Positions 7,691-16,247 of a stretch of DNA of 64,000 nt are shown one piece after another (the first letter of the stretch is position 1; the number at the start of each line of letters is the position of its first letter). Below the pieces are notes generated by a model. The model was not told the origin of the DNA. It saw only the letters and a program-made list of their open reading frames with translations, and searched no databases. The translations under genes and the position numbers were made by a program. The stretch lies in assembly GCF_001570425.1 (NCBI RefSeq), contig NZ_BCSX01000035.1, positions 124,001-188,000 on the forward strand, written 5' to 3'. The DNA is from Mycolicibacterium brisbanense (GTDB lineage: Bacteria; Actinomycetota; Actinomycetes; Mycobacteriales; Mycobacteriaceae).

Positions 7691-9204
7691 CAGGCCGACG
7701 AGCTGATCGCCACGTGTGTGTCGCGTACCGCTGCGTCATAGTCGCCGAACCGGAAATCCCGCATCTGTCGAAGATACTGGGTGGCGAATCCGGGGTACAT
7801 CGACGCGTTGAATCCGTCGGCGGTCAGGTACCAGCTCTTGCACCCCGTCATCCACGTGGTCTTGGTGAGCCGCTTCTGCAGCGCTTCGTTGTAGCGCTGC
7901 TGGACGTCGGCCCGCACGTCGAGGTAGCGAAGATTGTTGCGCAGCAGCGCCGTGATGCCGGACACGGCATAGTCGATCTGGCCTTCGACATACACCAGCA
8001 GTGAGTTGTGGCCGGGCCCGGAGTTGGGGCCCGTCATGAAATACAGGTTCGGATAGCCGTGGGCGTTGATGCTCTTGTACGCCTGCGCGCCGCCTTTCCA
8101 CTCATCGGCCAGCGAGCGGCCGCCCAGCCCCGTGATCGGGTAGGGCGGGCCGGTGAGGTGAACGTCGAAACCCGTGGCAAACACGATGGCGTCCAGATGG
8201 TGTTCGATGCCGTCGCTGGTGCGGATGCCGACCGGGCTGATGGTGGCGATGGGCCAGTCGATGAGCTTGCAGTTGTCGCGCTGCAGCGCCGGGTAGTAGT
8301 CGCTGGACACCAGCATGCGTTTGCAGCCGGGCGTGAAATCCGGGGTGAGCTGTCGGCGCAGCCACGGATCGGCGACCTGCCTGCGCAGGTGTGCCTTGCC
8401 GATGCGGGCCACCAAGCCCGTCAGCGGCGTGTTCCACACCATCGCCGTCGCACTCGCCTCATGGCCCCAGAACAGAATTTGCCGGGCAAGCTCTTGTACG
8501 GCAGGGATTTTCGCGAACAGGGCGCGAGCCTCCGGCGGGGTGGCGAAATCCAGCCGCGGTATCACCCACCCCGGGGTGCGCTGGAACACCTTGACGAAGC
8601 CCGCGGTTTTCACCAGTTCCGGGATGATCTGCACGGCGCTGGCGCCGGTGCCGATCACCGCGACCCGCTTTCCGGTGAAGTCGTAGTCGTGATCCCAGTT
8701 CGCACTGTGGATCTTGTGACCCTCGTAGGTCTCCAGCCCCCGGATGTCGGGCCACTTGTGATCGGGCAGCGGGCCCGAGGCCAGTACCACGGTCCGGGCT
8801 TGAAAGTGCCGTGGACGTGAGGAGCGATCAGACCCTGAGCGGCCGGTGGTTTTCACCGTCCACACGCCTTCGGCCTCGTCGAACGACAGGCCGTCGACCT
8901 CGACGCCGAACTGGATGCGGCGACGCAGGTCGAAGGTGTCGACCATGTCCTCGATGTGCCGACGGATCTCGTCGGCGGGGGAGTAGGCCCGCGACCAGTC
9001 CGGGTTCTTGACGAACGAGAACGAGTACAGCAACGACGGAACATCGCACGCCGCACCGGGATACGTGTTGTCTCGCCAGGTTCCCCCGACGCGATCGGAG
9101 CGGTCCAGGATGACGAAGTCCTCGACACCGGCCTCGACGAGCTTGATGGCGGTGCCAATACCGGTGAACCCGGCGCCGACGATGAGCGTGTCATAGGTGC
9201 GCAT
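7690..9204 (-). CDS. Flavin-containing / Baeyer-Villiger-type monooxygenase
   Basis: 504 residues. The FAD Rossmann motif G-A-G-F-T-G is at residues 10-15, followed by the conserved G-G-T-W-R. A Baeyer-Villiger fingerprint variant reads Y-E-G-H-K-I-H-S-A-N-W-D (Tyr replaces the first Phe). The NADPH Rossmann motif G-T-G-A-S-A follows. It would oxidise a carbonyl or heteroatom in a hydrophobic substrate using NADPH and O2. Gene order (lipase, SDR, this enzyme) recalls the mymA (Rv3083) locus of M. tuberculosis. It lies 1 base after the ferritin-like gene and overlaps the MerR gene by 1 base. Confidence 0.9.
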   Translation of the reverse strand: MRTYDTLIVGAGFTGIGTAIKLVEAGVEDFVILDRSDRVGGTWRDNTYPGAACDVPSLLYSFSFVKNPDWSRAYSPADEIRRHIEDMVDTFDLRRRIQFGVEVDGLSFDEAEGVWTVKTTGRSGSDRSSRPRHFQARTVVLASGPLPDHKWPDIRGLETYEGHKIHSANWDHDYDFTGKRVAVIGTGASAVQIIPELVKTAGFVKVFQRTPGWVIPRLDFATPPEARALFAKIPAVQELARQILFWGHEASATAMVWNTPLTGLVARIGKAHLRRQVADPWLRRQLTPDFTPGCKRMLVSSDYYPALQRDNCKLIDWPIATISPVGIRTSDGIEHHLDAIVFATGFDVHLTGPPYPITGLGGRSLADEWKGGAQAYKSINAHGYPNLYFMTGPNSGPGHNSLLVYVEGQIDYAVSGITALLRNNLRYLDVRADVQQRYNEALQKRLTKTTWMTGCKSWYLTADGFNASMYPGFATQYLRQMRDFRFGDYDAAVRDTHVAISSSA

Positions 9205-9205
9205 A

Positions 9206-10126
9206 TCAGGCCGCCGGCTCGTGGGTCAGCTCCTTGAACCAACTCGGGATCGGCCGCAGCAGGGTTTTCGGATACCGGTCGGATGCCCACACCATGGGGT
9301 TGGCCACCCAGTGGTAGGGGTGGCGCGGGTTGGTGACCATCCGGCCGTGCAGCTTGAGCAGCTGATAAGCCGGTACGCGCCAGGTGTATTCGGCGCGACC
9401 ACCGAGTTCCTTGAACCGCATCATGGCCTTGTAGAGCTTCTCGGGCTGCAGCCCCATGTCGACGATGTTGTTGCGCATGCGGTTGAGCAGAGGAACGTAC
9501 ATCAAGGCGCCGATGATGACGCCCGGCGATGCCACATTGCCGACGAACTCCACCGCGAGGCGCCGCATACTGGCGTGCCCGATCATGTTGAGCACTTCGA
9601 AATCGACTGCGATGTGCCGGGACTCGTCATTGTTGATCTTCTCGAACACCTGATGGCAGACCGGATCGTCGACTTCTTCGAGCAGGAACTTCAGCAACGC
9701 CCCGTCGAGCGCGACCTCGAGCATCGGGATGACGGTGCCGAGCACCGACAGGGACATGTTGTCGGAGTACGTGTCCAACCATTCGATGGCCAACCGGATG
9801 TTGACGTTCGGTTCGGGCATCTCACCGTCTTCGAGCATGCCCCAGCGCTTCATCAGCGCCAGTTCGGCATTGGCGTGCCGCTGCTCCTCGGCGTGGAAGT
9901 AGCGGTAGATCTCGGCGATGGTCGGGGTGGGCGCCTTCTTGGCCAATGCGGCGAATCCACGCGCACCGACATTCTCGATCCAGCACAGATCGGCCATGAA
10001 AGCCTTGAGCTTCGGCCGCATCTCGTCGGTGATGGTTTCGGCTCCCGGGGCGTCCCAGTCGATATCGGCCAGGGCCCATTGCCGATCCTTGATCTTCGCG
10101 AGCATCACATCCATGTCTATGGCCAT
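9206..10126 (-). CDS. Ferritin-like di-iron protein
   Basis: 306 residues from the ATG at 10126, fixed by a strong GAGGAGG about 7 bases upstream and by TAATG overlap with the SDR stop. An upstream extension in the same frame is spurious. The helical core has metal-ligand-like motifs: E-E-Q-R-H near residue 75 and D-E-S-R-H near residue 170, the second E-x-x-H of a di-iron carboxylate protein. Such proteins occur beside flavin monooxygenases in mycobacteria; whether it is an oxygenase or a reductant-handling partner is unknown. It lies in the middle of a tightly packed operon. Confidence 0.82.
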   Translation of the reverse strand: MAIDMDVMLAKIKDRQWALADIDWDAPGAETITDEMRPKLKAFMADLCWIENVGARGFAALAKKAPTPTIAEIYRYFHAEEQRHANAELALMKRWGMLEDGEMPEPNVNIRLAIEWLDTYSDNMSLSVLGTVIPMLEVALDGALLKFLLEEVDDPVCHQVFEKINNDESRHIAVDFEVLNMIGHASMRRLAVEFVGNVASPGVIIGALMYVPLLNRMRNNIVDMGLQPEKLYKAMMRFKELGGRAEYTWRVPAYQLLKLHGRMVTNPRHPYHWVANPMVWASDRYPKTLLRPIPSWFKELTHEPAA

Positions 10127-10980
10127 TACGAAACCTCCTCCGAGCTGGTGAACCGGGTCGTCATACCCACCGCACGGGTGTAGACCGTCGGGGTGAGTCG
10201 TTTGATGCCCCAACCGATGCGGGCGTCGGGTTGGGGCATGCAGTACAGGCCGCCACGGTCGTTGGTGTCCAGGCACATGCGGGCGACGCGCTCCGGAGAG
10301 AAGCCGGTCCACCGCATCAGCCGGTCGGCCAATTGTGTCGATTGTGCTGTGATCCTGCCGGATTCGACGATGTTGGTCTTGACGAACGTCGGGCACAACA
10401 CCGTGACGTTGATCCCGGTGCCGGACAACTCGGCGGCCAGGGTCTCCGACAGGGACAGCGTGCCCGCCTTGCTCACGTTGTAGGCGGCCATGCCGGGCGC
10501 GGCACCGAACGCGGCGGCCGATGCGACGTTGATGATGCCGCGGGGCTGATCACCTTGTGCGGCACGCAAGATCGGGGTGAAGACGTGGCAGCCGTGGATC
10601 GGGCCCCATAGGTTGACGCCGAGCACCCAGTTCCAGTCGTCGAGGCTGATCTCGCCGATGGGCCTGCCGCCCGCTCCGACGCCGGCGTTGTTGACGACGA
10701 GGGTTGGCGGGCCGTCGAACCACGTCTGCGCGGCGTCGGCCAGCTGCTCGACCTGCTCGATGCGGGACACGTCGCAGTGCACGGCGGTGGCTTGGCCGCC
10801 GTCGGCGACGATGGCCTCAGCGGTGGCGCGGGCGGCGCCCTCGTCGATGTCGCCGCACACCACCCGGCCGCCTCGGCGGCCCAGCTCTGCGGCGAACGCG
10901 GCGCCGATGCCGCTGCCCGCGCCGGTGACGACCGCGTCGGCGCGATGGCTGCGCTTGCGGCTGCTGCCGAAGATGTTCAT
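10126..10980 (-). CDS. Short-chain dehydrogenase/reductase (SDR)
   Basis: 284 residues from the ATG at 10980, which overlaps the lipase stop as ATGA. A longer upstream frame reads through the lipase gene and is rejected. NAD(P)-binding T-G-A-G-S-G-I-G is near residues 19-26, N-N-A-G follows, and the catalytic Tyr/Lys lie in A-Y-N-V-S-K. It is a classical SDR oxidising or reducing an alcohol/ketone. The partner genes (lipase, monooxygenase) suggest a route for an ester- or ketone-bearing lipid. Confidence 0.9.
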   Translation of the reverse strand: MNIFGSSRKRSHRADAVVTGAGSGIGAAFAAELGRRGGRVVCGDIDEGAARATAEAIVADGGQATAVHCDVSRIEQVEQLADAAQTWFDGPPTLVVNNAGVGAGGRPIGEISLDDWNWVLGVNLWGPIHGCHVFTPILRAAQGDQPRGIINVASAAAFGAAPGMAAYNVSKAGTLSLSETLAAELSGTGINVTVLCPTFVKTNIVESGRITAQSTQLADRLMRWTGFSPERVARMCLDTNDRGGLYCMPQPDARIGWGIKRLTPTVYTRAVGMTTRFTSSEEVS

Positions 10981-11963
10981 CCGGCTACCTCTCTGACGGC
11001 GTTGTGGTGCAAGGATTCCGAGATGAAACCGGTGATCCGGCCCATCGCCGCCACCGCGTCGGGGCTCAGCCGCGGCAAGGCCTGGAAGACATGCACCTGG
11101 TCCGGCCACACTTCGAGTTCACTGTGCCCGCCTGCGGCGCGGATGTCGGCATCGAGCTTGCGGGCATCGGCGACGAGCATCTCGGCGCCGCCGGCCTGGA
11201 TGAGCGTCGGGGGCATGGGGCGGCCGCGCGCGACGTCGAGCGTGAGCCGCGGATGCGTGAGATCGGTTGCGCTGCAATATAGTCCGATCAGGCGTGCGGC
11301 GTCGGACGCCCTGATCGCCGGGTCGCGGTGCAGTTGCTCGCGAGCCCGGGCGAGCGCGAAGGTCAAGTCGATCAGCGGTGACAGCAACACCAGCCCGGAC
11401 GGATGCGCCGTGTTCGGTTGCAGCAGCAGGTCAACGGCCAGGTGCCCACCGGCAGAGTCGCCCGCCATCACGACGTTCTCCGGATCGAGCCGGCCGTCGG
11501 TGCACAGCCAGTCCCAGCCGGCGGCCACATCGTCTGCGGCAGTGGGGAATCGGTGTTCGGGAGCCAGGCGATAGTCGATACTGAACACCGGCAGGCCGGT
11601 GCGCCGGGAGAGCCAGGCCGTCAGGCGCCGGTGTGTCCGCGCCGAACAGAGTGCGAAGCCGCTGCCGTGCACGTAGTAGATGGCGTGCTCGGGCGTCGCG
11701 GTGGAAACACCGGAGCCGCGCACCCACTCGCCGATCACCCGCCTGCCGTCGGCCATCCGCACATCGACGGGCTCGACCCGGGTCCCCGCCAGGGGCGGGC
11801 CGAAGGTGTCCATGATCCGCGCGATCAGGCACCGTGACGCCCACAGTCCGAGCACGTGCTCGGGAGGGAGTGCCCCGCTCAGTTGTCGCAGAGTCAGCGT
11901 GCTGATCGCGGCCGCGCCGCGGGATCGCAGTGAGCCACGTCGGGGGATGCCAGGGTCGGCCAT
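10977..11963 (-). CDS. Alpha/beta hydrolase of the hormone-sensitive lipase family (LipR-like)
   Basis: 328 residues from the ATG at 11963, preceded by GAGGAGG with a short 4-base spacer. An in-frame ATG at 12014 lies inside the operator palindrome and is less likely. The oxyanion motif reads H99-G-S-G instead of H-G-G-G. The nucleophile is S170 in G-D-S-A-G-G, and the catalytic Asp and His are in the C-terminal third (H-V-F-Q). It is the first gene of a five-gene operon with SDR, ferritin-like, monooxygenase and MerR genes, resembling part of the mymA operon, where Rv3084 is LipR. Confidence 0.88.
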   Translation of the reverse strand: MADPGIPRRGSLRSRGAAAISTLTLRQLSGALPPEHVLGLWASRCLIARIMDTFGPPLAGTRVEPVDVRMADGRRVIGEWVRGSGVSTATPEHAIYYVHGSGFALCSARTHRRLTAWLSRRTGLPVFSIDYRLAPEHRFPTAADDVAAGWDWLCTDGRLDPENVVMAGDSAGGHLAVDLLLQPNTAHPSGLVLLSPLIDLTFALARAREQLHRDPAIRASDAARLIGLYCSATDLTHPRLTLDVARGRPMPPTLIQAGGAEMLVADARKLDADIRAAGGHSELEVWPDQVHVFQALPRLSPDAVAAMGRITGFISESLHHNAVREVAG

Positions 11964-12001
11964 CGAACCTCCTCGTCGAAGCGGTTCGCTGAGTACACCA
12001 A

Positions 12002-12033
12002 CAAATGATGACATTTGTCAATGTCATCATTTG
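12002..12033. promoter_or_regulatory. Long operator-like palindrome upstream of the lipase operon
   Basis: Two perfect 14-bp arms (CAAATGATGACATT and its complement, 12002-12015 and 12020-12033) are separated by TGTC. The palindrome lies 39 bp upstream of the lipase ATG, in the only promoter-bearing gap of the operon. The inner sequence TGACA-TT-TGTCA is itself palindromic. A repressor site is the simplest reading; the co-transcribed MerR protein or an unlinked TetR could bind it. Confidence 0.7.
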
Positions 12034-12068
12034 GCGACGGCGGTATTACCTCGTAGGTGACCGGCCGA

Positions 12069-14000
12069 TTACCGCGCGGGATCCCCGCGCCAGCGGAAAC
12101 TGTTGACGTACTTGCCCATATCCAACGCGAGCTGCAGATTGGCGCCGGACGGCTTGCCGGAACCGGAGTCAGGGCCGAACTGGCGGTACGGCCCCACGGC
12201 CGCCGCGATGAGCGCGAGATCATGCTTGACCGCCACCATGATGATCACCCGCATCCTGGCGTAGCTGCTGGTCGAGCCCTGCGGCCAGCAGTCGGCGGCA
12301 AGCCCGAACCCGGGCTGATAACCGACCATCGTGTTGGGTATCTCGTAGGCGGTCTTGGTGTCCGGGAATGTCTGGTGAACCAGTTGGACCGCAATGTCTT
12401 TCGGCGTCTTCCCGGCAGCGGGCCTACTGAACAACTGCATGGTGCCGCCATCGCCTGCCGTCAGGTTCGCCATCACGCCGTGATCGGTGGTGGTGATCTT
12501 GTAGGCCGACCCTTCAGCCGGATATGCCACCGTGAACGATCCGTCGGGTGCGGTGTACAGGGGATTGATGGTGACAGGTTGCCCGATCGGTGGCGAGCCG
12601 CAGTTCGGCGGGCACACGTAGCGTGCTGCGGGCTTCTGCAGTGCCGCCGAGAGCCCGACCAGCCCCGCCGCCACCACGACGATGACGACGCCGAGAGCCA
12701 GTGCCAGCCCGGTGTAGGACGTCTTGTGGACCGGCGCAGCGGTGAATGTCCCCTTGTGGATCGAATAGCCGGGAAGCAGTCCGACCGTGATCTCGCCGGG
12801 CTCCTCCTGAGGAGTCGGGCGGCCCGTCCTGCGGGCTGCGCGCGAACTGCGCGACGACGCATGGGTAGCCGCGCCGCAGTGTGCGCAGAACGGAGCGTCA
12901 GGCACGACGTGTCCACATTGCGCGCACAGCAGTGGCTCGTCGGTGTTGATCTCGTCGTGTGCCTCGTGCAGCAACGCCAGATGGACCCCGACCCGCAGGA
13001 GCAGCAGCGCCACTGCGGCCAGCGCGATGTAGAGCGCGAACTGCAACCACTGCGGGAACCGCGCGATGTCGATCAGCCCCAGCCCGGCGTAGAGGATCAT
13101 CACCCCGGCCGCGAACAGCATCAGGGTGATGCGCACGAAGCCGCGGTGCACGAGAACCTTGTTCGGCGGCCGGGTGAACCACAGTGCGGCACCGATCAGC
13201 CCGCCCACGGCGGCGGCGGTTGTCGGCACCGCCACGCCCCGGATGCCTGCCTCGATCAGCAGCCCGCTCATCGGCCGATCCCGTGCCACCATGCCGGTGG
13301 TGAACTGCGGGGCCAGGCGCGTCATCGTCGCCGCAGCGCAGTAGGTCAATGCGCCGAACGCGCCGATTGCGTAGCCGTCCAACGCTTCTTGCGTCCCACG
13401 GCGGATGAAACGCACCAGCAGTACGGGGACCAGCATCAGTGCCATGCCGCCCAGGGACACACCGATGCCGTCGCGCAGCATGCGCGATCCGGTGATACCC
13501 ATGCCCAGCGGGACGCCATACGCGCGGGCCATCGCGCCGCCCGTCAAGAGCACCCAGCCGGTCCCGAGGCCCAGGCCCAGCACCGCGGTGAGTACCAGCG
13601 TGCTGCGCGGGACGTCGCGGTGAACATCGGACTCGTGCAAGTAGATTCCGAACAACAGCGGCAGGCCGAGGGCGGCGACCGTAATGAGCGCTGCGGGCAG
13701 CCGGAACAGGGCAGCGGCCACCAGCCCCGCCAGCAACAGCCCCAGACCGATCAGGAACGCGGTCCGCGACCGCGGCGAAAGGTGCGGGAACAGCGAACTG
13801 GTGACCGACGGGATCAGCAGGTGCTGGCCGGGGGCGGCGCTGAAAGACCGCACCCGCAGCCAGTGCGGGCCGTCGCCCCGGTGCTCCGACAGCGGCGCGC
13901 CGCACAGCCCGCAGTACTGGCCCGCGGGGACGTCGAGTTGGCACACCTCGCACCGCATCGTCGCGGGACCTGCCGGGTCGAGGCCGGGATCGATACTCAT
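12069..14000 (-). CDS. Zinc-ribbon polytopic membrane protein, unknown function
   Basis: 643 residues. A zinc ribbon near the N-terminus has paired C-x-x-C motifs (C-E-V-C and C-G-L-C). About nine hydrophobic segments follow, then a second zinc ribbon (C-A-Q-C and C-A-H-C) near residue 345. A last membrane segment near residue 425 leads to an extracytoplasmic C-terminal domain with a Cys pair (C-P-P-N-C). The zinc ribbons would face the cytoplasm and the C-terminal domain the cell wall. It follows a sedolisin gene by 25 bases and a lipoprotein gene, so the three probably act together at the envelope. I do not recognise a characterised homologue. Confidence 0.85.
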   Translation of the reverse strand: MSIDPGLDPAGPATMRCEVCQLDVPAGQYCGLCGAPLSEHRGDGPHWLRVRSFSAAPGQHLLIPSVTSSLFPHLSPRSRTAFLIGLGLLLAGLVAAALFRLPAALITVAALGLPLLFGIYLHESDVHRDVPRSTLVLTAVLGLGLGTGWVLLTGGAMARAYGVPLGMGITGSRMLRDGIGVSLGGMALMLVPVLLVRFIRRGTQEALDGYAIGAFGALTYCAAATMTRLAPQFTTGMVARDRPMSGLLIEAGIRGVAVPTTAAAVGGLIGAALWFTRPPNKVLVHRGFVRITLMLFAAGVMILYAGLGLIDIARFPQWLQFALYIALAAVALLLLRVGVHLALLHEAHDEINTDEPLLCAQCGHVVPDAPFCAHCGAATHASSRSSRAARRTGRPTPQEEPGEITVGLLPGYSIHKGTFTAAPVHKTSYTGLALALGVVIVVVAAGLVGLSAALQKPAARYVCPPNCGSPPIGQPVTINPLYTAPDGSFTVAYPAEGSAYKITTTDHGVMANLTAGDGGTMQLFSRPAAGKTPKDIAVQLVHQTFPDTKTAYEIPNTMVGYQPGFGLAADCWPQGSTSSYARMRVIIMVAVKHDLALIAAAVGPYRQFGPDSGSGKPSGANLQLALDMGKYVNSFRWRGDPAR

Positions 14001-14025
14001 GCGCGATCCGCCTTCGCTCCGCTAA

Positions 14026-15639
14026 TCATGGATTCGCTCTCTGCCACACCAGGATGTTCTTGACGAGGTTGTCCACGTTGGGCGTTCCGAGCCCGGTCAC
14101 CAGGTCGTAGCCCGGGCCGGCGCTGGCCACCGCATTGCCGCCGAGCGTGACGTCGTGGAAGGCGGGCAGCGGGGCGCCGGCGGCGATGCGGTACAGCAGG
14201 GGATTGAGGTCACCGAGCTCCCGGCCGCCGTTGGCGAGCAGGTACTGGTTCATCACCGCGGCCATCCCGGCCCACAGCGGCGCCGACTGGGAGGTGCCGC
14301 CGCCGACCAACAGTTGATCGTTCAGCACGATCTTCACCCCGGTGAACGGGTCGGCGACCGCGGACACATCCGGGGTGAACCGCCGCTCGGCGCCACCGTC
14401 ATCGGGCGCGGTGAGCCCGCGCTGCCACTCCGGTCGGACGAACAGCGCCGAGACGCCGCCGCCGGTGCCCTGGGTGAGCGGTACGTCGAACCAGGCCTGT
14501 TCGGCCAGCCAACTGCCGTCGGTGTCGGTGGACAGCGTGGTGCCTCCGACGTTGGTGATCTCGGGCAGCGATGCGACCGAGTCCAATCCGACGTCATCGG
14601 GGCCCGGCGGTGACGACCAGTCTTGTCCGCCTTTGCATTCCAGGCCGGCCAGGTCGCCGCTGGCGTTGAACGCCGTGGTGCCGTGGGAATGTGCGGTGGC
14701 CAGCGCGGAGCGGACCGGGGCGAGATCGGCGGCGGTGATCAGCTTGTCGCAGCCCCAGCCGATGGAAAAGCTCCACACCGCACCGGGATAGTCGGCATCC
14801 GCCGACAAGAGCATCTGACCGATTTTCTCGTAAGCGCCGTCGCCCTGGACCGTTGGCCGGGCGTTGATCACCACCTTGCGCGCATCGGGCGCGATGGCGT
14901 GGGCGACTTGGAGGTCCATCGTCGTCTCGCCGTGAGGTTCGCTGGGCTGTCCGCCAACCAGAATCGGTGTGAACCGCGGCAGGTTGAAGGTGGTGGCGAA
15001 GGTGTCCAGATCGGTCTGCTTGAAGCCGTCGAAGGCGAAGATCACGATGGTGGTGCCCTTGCCGGTGTAGCCCTGTCGCGCAAGCCCGCTCAGGTTGTAG
15101 GTGTTGAGCAGCGCCGTGGGGGTCAGCCCGCGGTCGGGGACATCGGCGGGCAGGTTCGACAGGTCCGGCCGCGACATCCGGGGCGGGGTGTAGCCGAGGA
15201 GGCGGCCCACCTCGGTGACTTCGCCGCGCAGAGGTTCGGGTATCGCAGGCTGCTGCGGCGACGCATAGAACACCTGGCCACGTCTACCCAGGTAGTCGTG
15301 GATGTCGACGCCGAAGGCGCTCGCCATGTCGGCGGGCGCGCCGTCGACGATGGCCCAAGGGTCGCCCGAGCGCCACCGCACCGACAATCGGTGTGCGTCG
15401 GCCCATTGGTAGAGCGCTGCCGGCCGTAGCCGGCTCTGCAGGGCGACGGTGAGTTGGACCGAGTCATTGTGGGAAGGGCCGAGATCGGTTGAGGCAGCAA
15501 GCAATTGGGCGTAAGGACCCCCGATGGGAGTCCTTACGCCCGGTGCTTGGGTAGCCCGCAGGTCCGATGCCAGGAGCAGCGCTCCTGCCAGGATCAACGT
15601 CAGCAGTGCGTACCCGGGTATGACGCGCGGCCGGGTCAT
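14026..15639 (-). CDS. Exported sedolisin (S53) serine peptidase
   Basis: 537 residues. An N-terminal signal anchor (Y-A-L-L-T-L-I-L-A-G) is followed by a pro-domain and the S53 catalytic domain. The triad is visible: E238 and D242 in H-G-E-T-T-M-D, S450 in G-G-G-T-S, with oxyanion Asp 329 in S-G-D-L-A-G. The calcium-site region D-V-T-L-G-G-N...G-Y-D-L-V-T-G-L-G-T-P is near the C-terminus. Sedolisins are active at acid pH and are processed by self-cleavage. It sits between a Thr-rich lipoprotein (34-base gap) and the zinc-ribbon membrane protein. Confidence 0.93.
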   Translation of the reverse strand: MTRPRVIPGYALLTLILAGALLLASDLRATQAPGVRTPIGGPYAQLLAASTDLGPSHNDSVQLTVALQSRLRPAALYQWADAHRLSVRWRSGDPWAIVDGAPADMASAFGVDIHDYLGRRGQVFYASPQQPAIPEPLRGEVTEVGRLLGYTPPRMSRPDLSNLPADVPDRGLTPTALLNTYNLSGLARQGYTGKGTTIVIFAFDGFKQTDLDTFATTFNLPRFTPILVGGQPSEPHGETTMDLQVAHAIAPDARKVVINARPTVQGDGAYEKIGQMLLSADADYPGAVWSFSIGWGCDKLITAADLAPVRSALATAHSHGTTAFNASGDLAGLECKGGQDWSSPPGPDDVGLDSVASLPEITNVGGTTLSTDTDGSWLAEQAWFDVPLTQGTGGGVSALFVRPEWQRGLTAPDDGGAERRFTPDVSAVADPFTGVKIVLNDQLLVGGGTSQSAPLWAGMAAVMNQYLLANGGRELGDLNPLLYRIAAGAPLPAFHDVTLGGNAVASAGPGYDLVTGLGTPNVDNLVKNILVWQRANP

Positions 15640-15673
15640 GGATCCACGACTGACGAACGAACCTCGCGTGGTT

Positions 15674-15961
15674 CTAGTGGTCGCCGGGGATGGCGGTCGC
15701 CGGCGGCGGCGCCTTCACCGTCGGGGTGAACAGGTTGCCACCGGTGGGGTTGATCGACTTCTCGGTGGGCTCGACCGAAGGCGGCGGCGCAGGATAGGCC
15801 GGTGTCGTCGTCGTCGTGGTGGTGGTCGTGGTGGTGGTCGGCGTCGTCGTCTCGGGAGCCTTTTCCTTGGTGCCGCACGACGCGGTGAACGAAATCATGC
15901 CCACGACAGCGGCGCCGCCGGCGATGACGGCGAGCCGACGAGTCAATTGCCCAGACCTCAT
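15674..15961 (-). CDS. Small Thr/Pro-rich lipoprotein
   Basis: 95 residues from the ATG at 15961 (GAGGA 7 bases upstream). An in-frame longer version from 16057 lacks a site. The signal peptide ends in T-A-S-C, a lipobox-like sequence, and the Cys would be lipidated. A run of about twelve Thr follows, encoded by a simple ACG/ACC repeat, then a Pro-rich tail. Likely a wall-spanning linker lipoprotein. It heads the operon with the sedolisin and zinc-ribbon membrane protein. Confidence 0.75.
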   Translation of the reverse strand: MRSGQLTRRLAVIAGGAAVVGMISFTASCGTKEKAPETTTPTTTTTTTTTTTTPAYPAPPPSVEPTEKSINPTGGNLFTPTVKAPPPATAIPGDH

Positions 15962-16082
15962 GATGGTGTCCTCACTTGTCCCCCGGTATTTGAGCGCTGG
16001 CCTTCGGCGAATCGTTGTGCGATTCCGCACGATCGGGTGATCGTGCACCAGTCCCATCCCGAAGTGGGTTTTGGTAGTCGAA

Positions 16083-16151
16083 CTTTAACTTAAAGCCCAA
16101 AAGGGCGCAGGAGCATTCCCGGTGGTGTTGCCGGTCGCTTCGAGGCGACCG
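16083..16151. promoter_or_regulatory. Palindromes in the gap between the lipoprotein gene and imuA'
   Basis: Three dyads lie in this divergent region. CTTTAA-C-TTAAAG (16083-16095) is AT-rich and suits a promoter or operator for the minus-strand operon. GCCC-AAAA-GGGC (16095-16106) overlaps its edge. CGGTCGC and GCGACCG (16132-16138, 16145-16151) form a tight hairpin. No known regulator is assigned. Confidence 0.35.
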
Positions 16152-16195
16152 TCCGCGGCTTGACGCTGTCGGGGTGTGGGTGTTTACTCGGTGTA

Positions 16196-16211
16196 TCGAA
16201 CATATATTCGA
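16196..16211 (+). promoter_or_regulatory. LexA (SOS) box of imuA'-imuB
   Basis: TCGAACATATATTCGA matches the mycobacterial SOS consensus TCGAAC-N4-GTTCGA with a single mismatch. It overlaps a TATATT -10-like hexamer (16203-16208), so LexA would occlude RNA polymerase. The imuA' start lies 36 bases downstream. Confidence 0.88.
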
Positions 16212-16247
16212 ACACGGCCTGGTTTAGATGGTGTTGGAGGTGCTGCT

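Noticed and set aside
12057..14063. 668-codon plus-strand open frame
   Set aside because: Antisense to the zinc-ribbon membrane protein; composition is that of a GC-rich shadow (Arg/Gln/His/Pro-rich) with no domain.
15816..16040. Frame with a poly-Val run
   Set aside because: Antisense reading of the Thr repeat of the lipoprotein.
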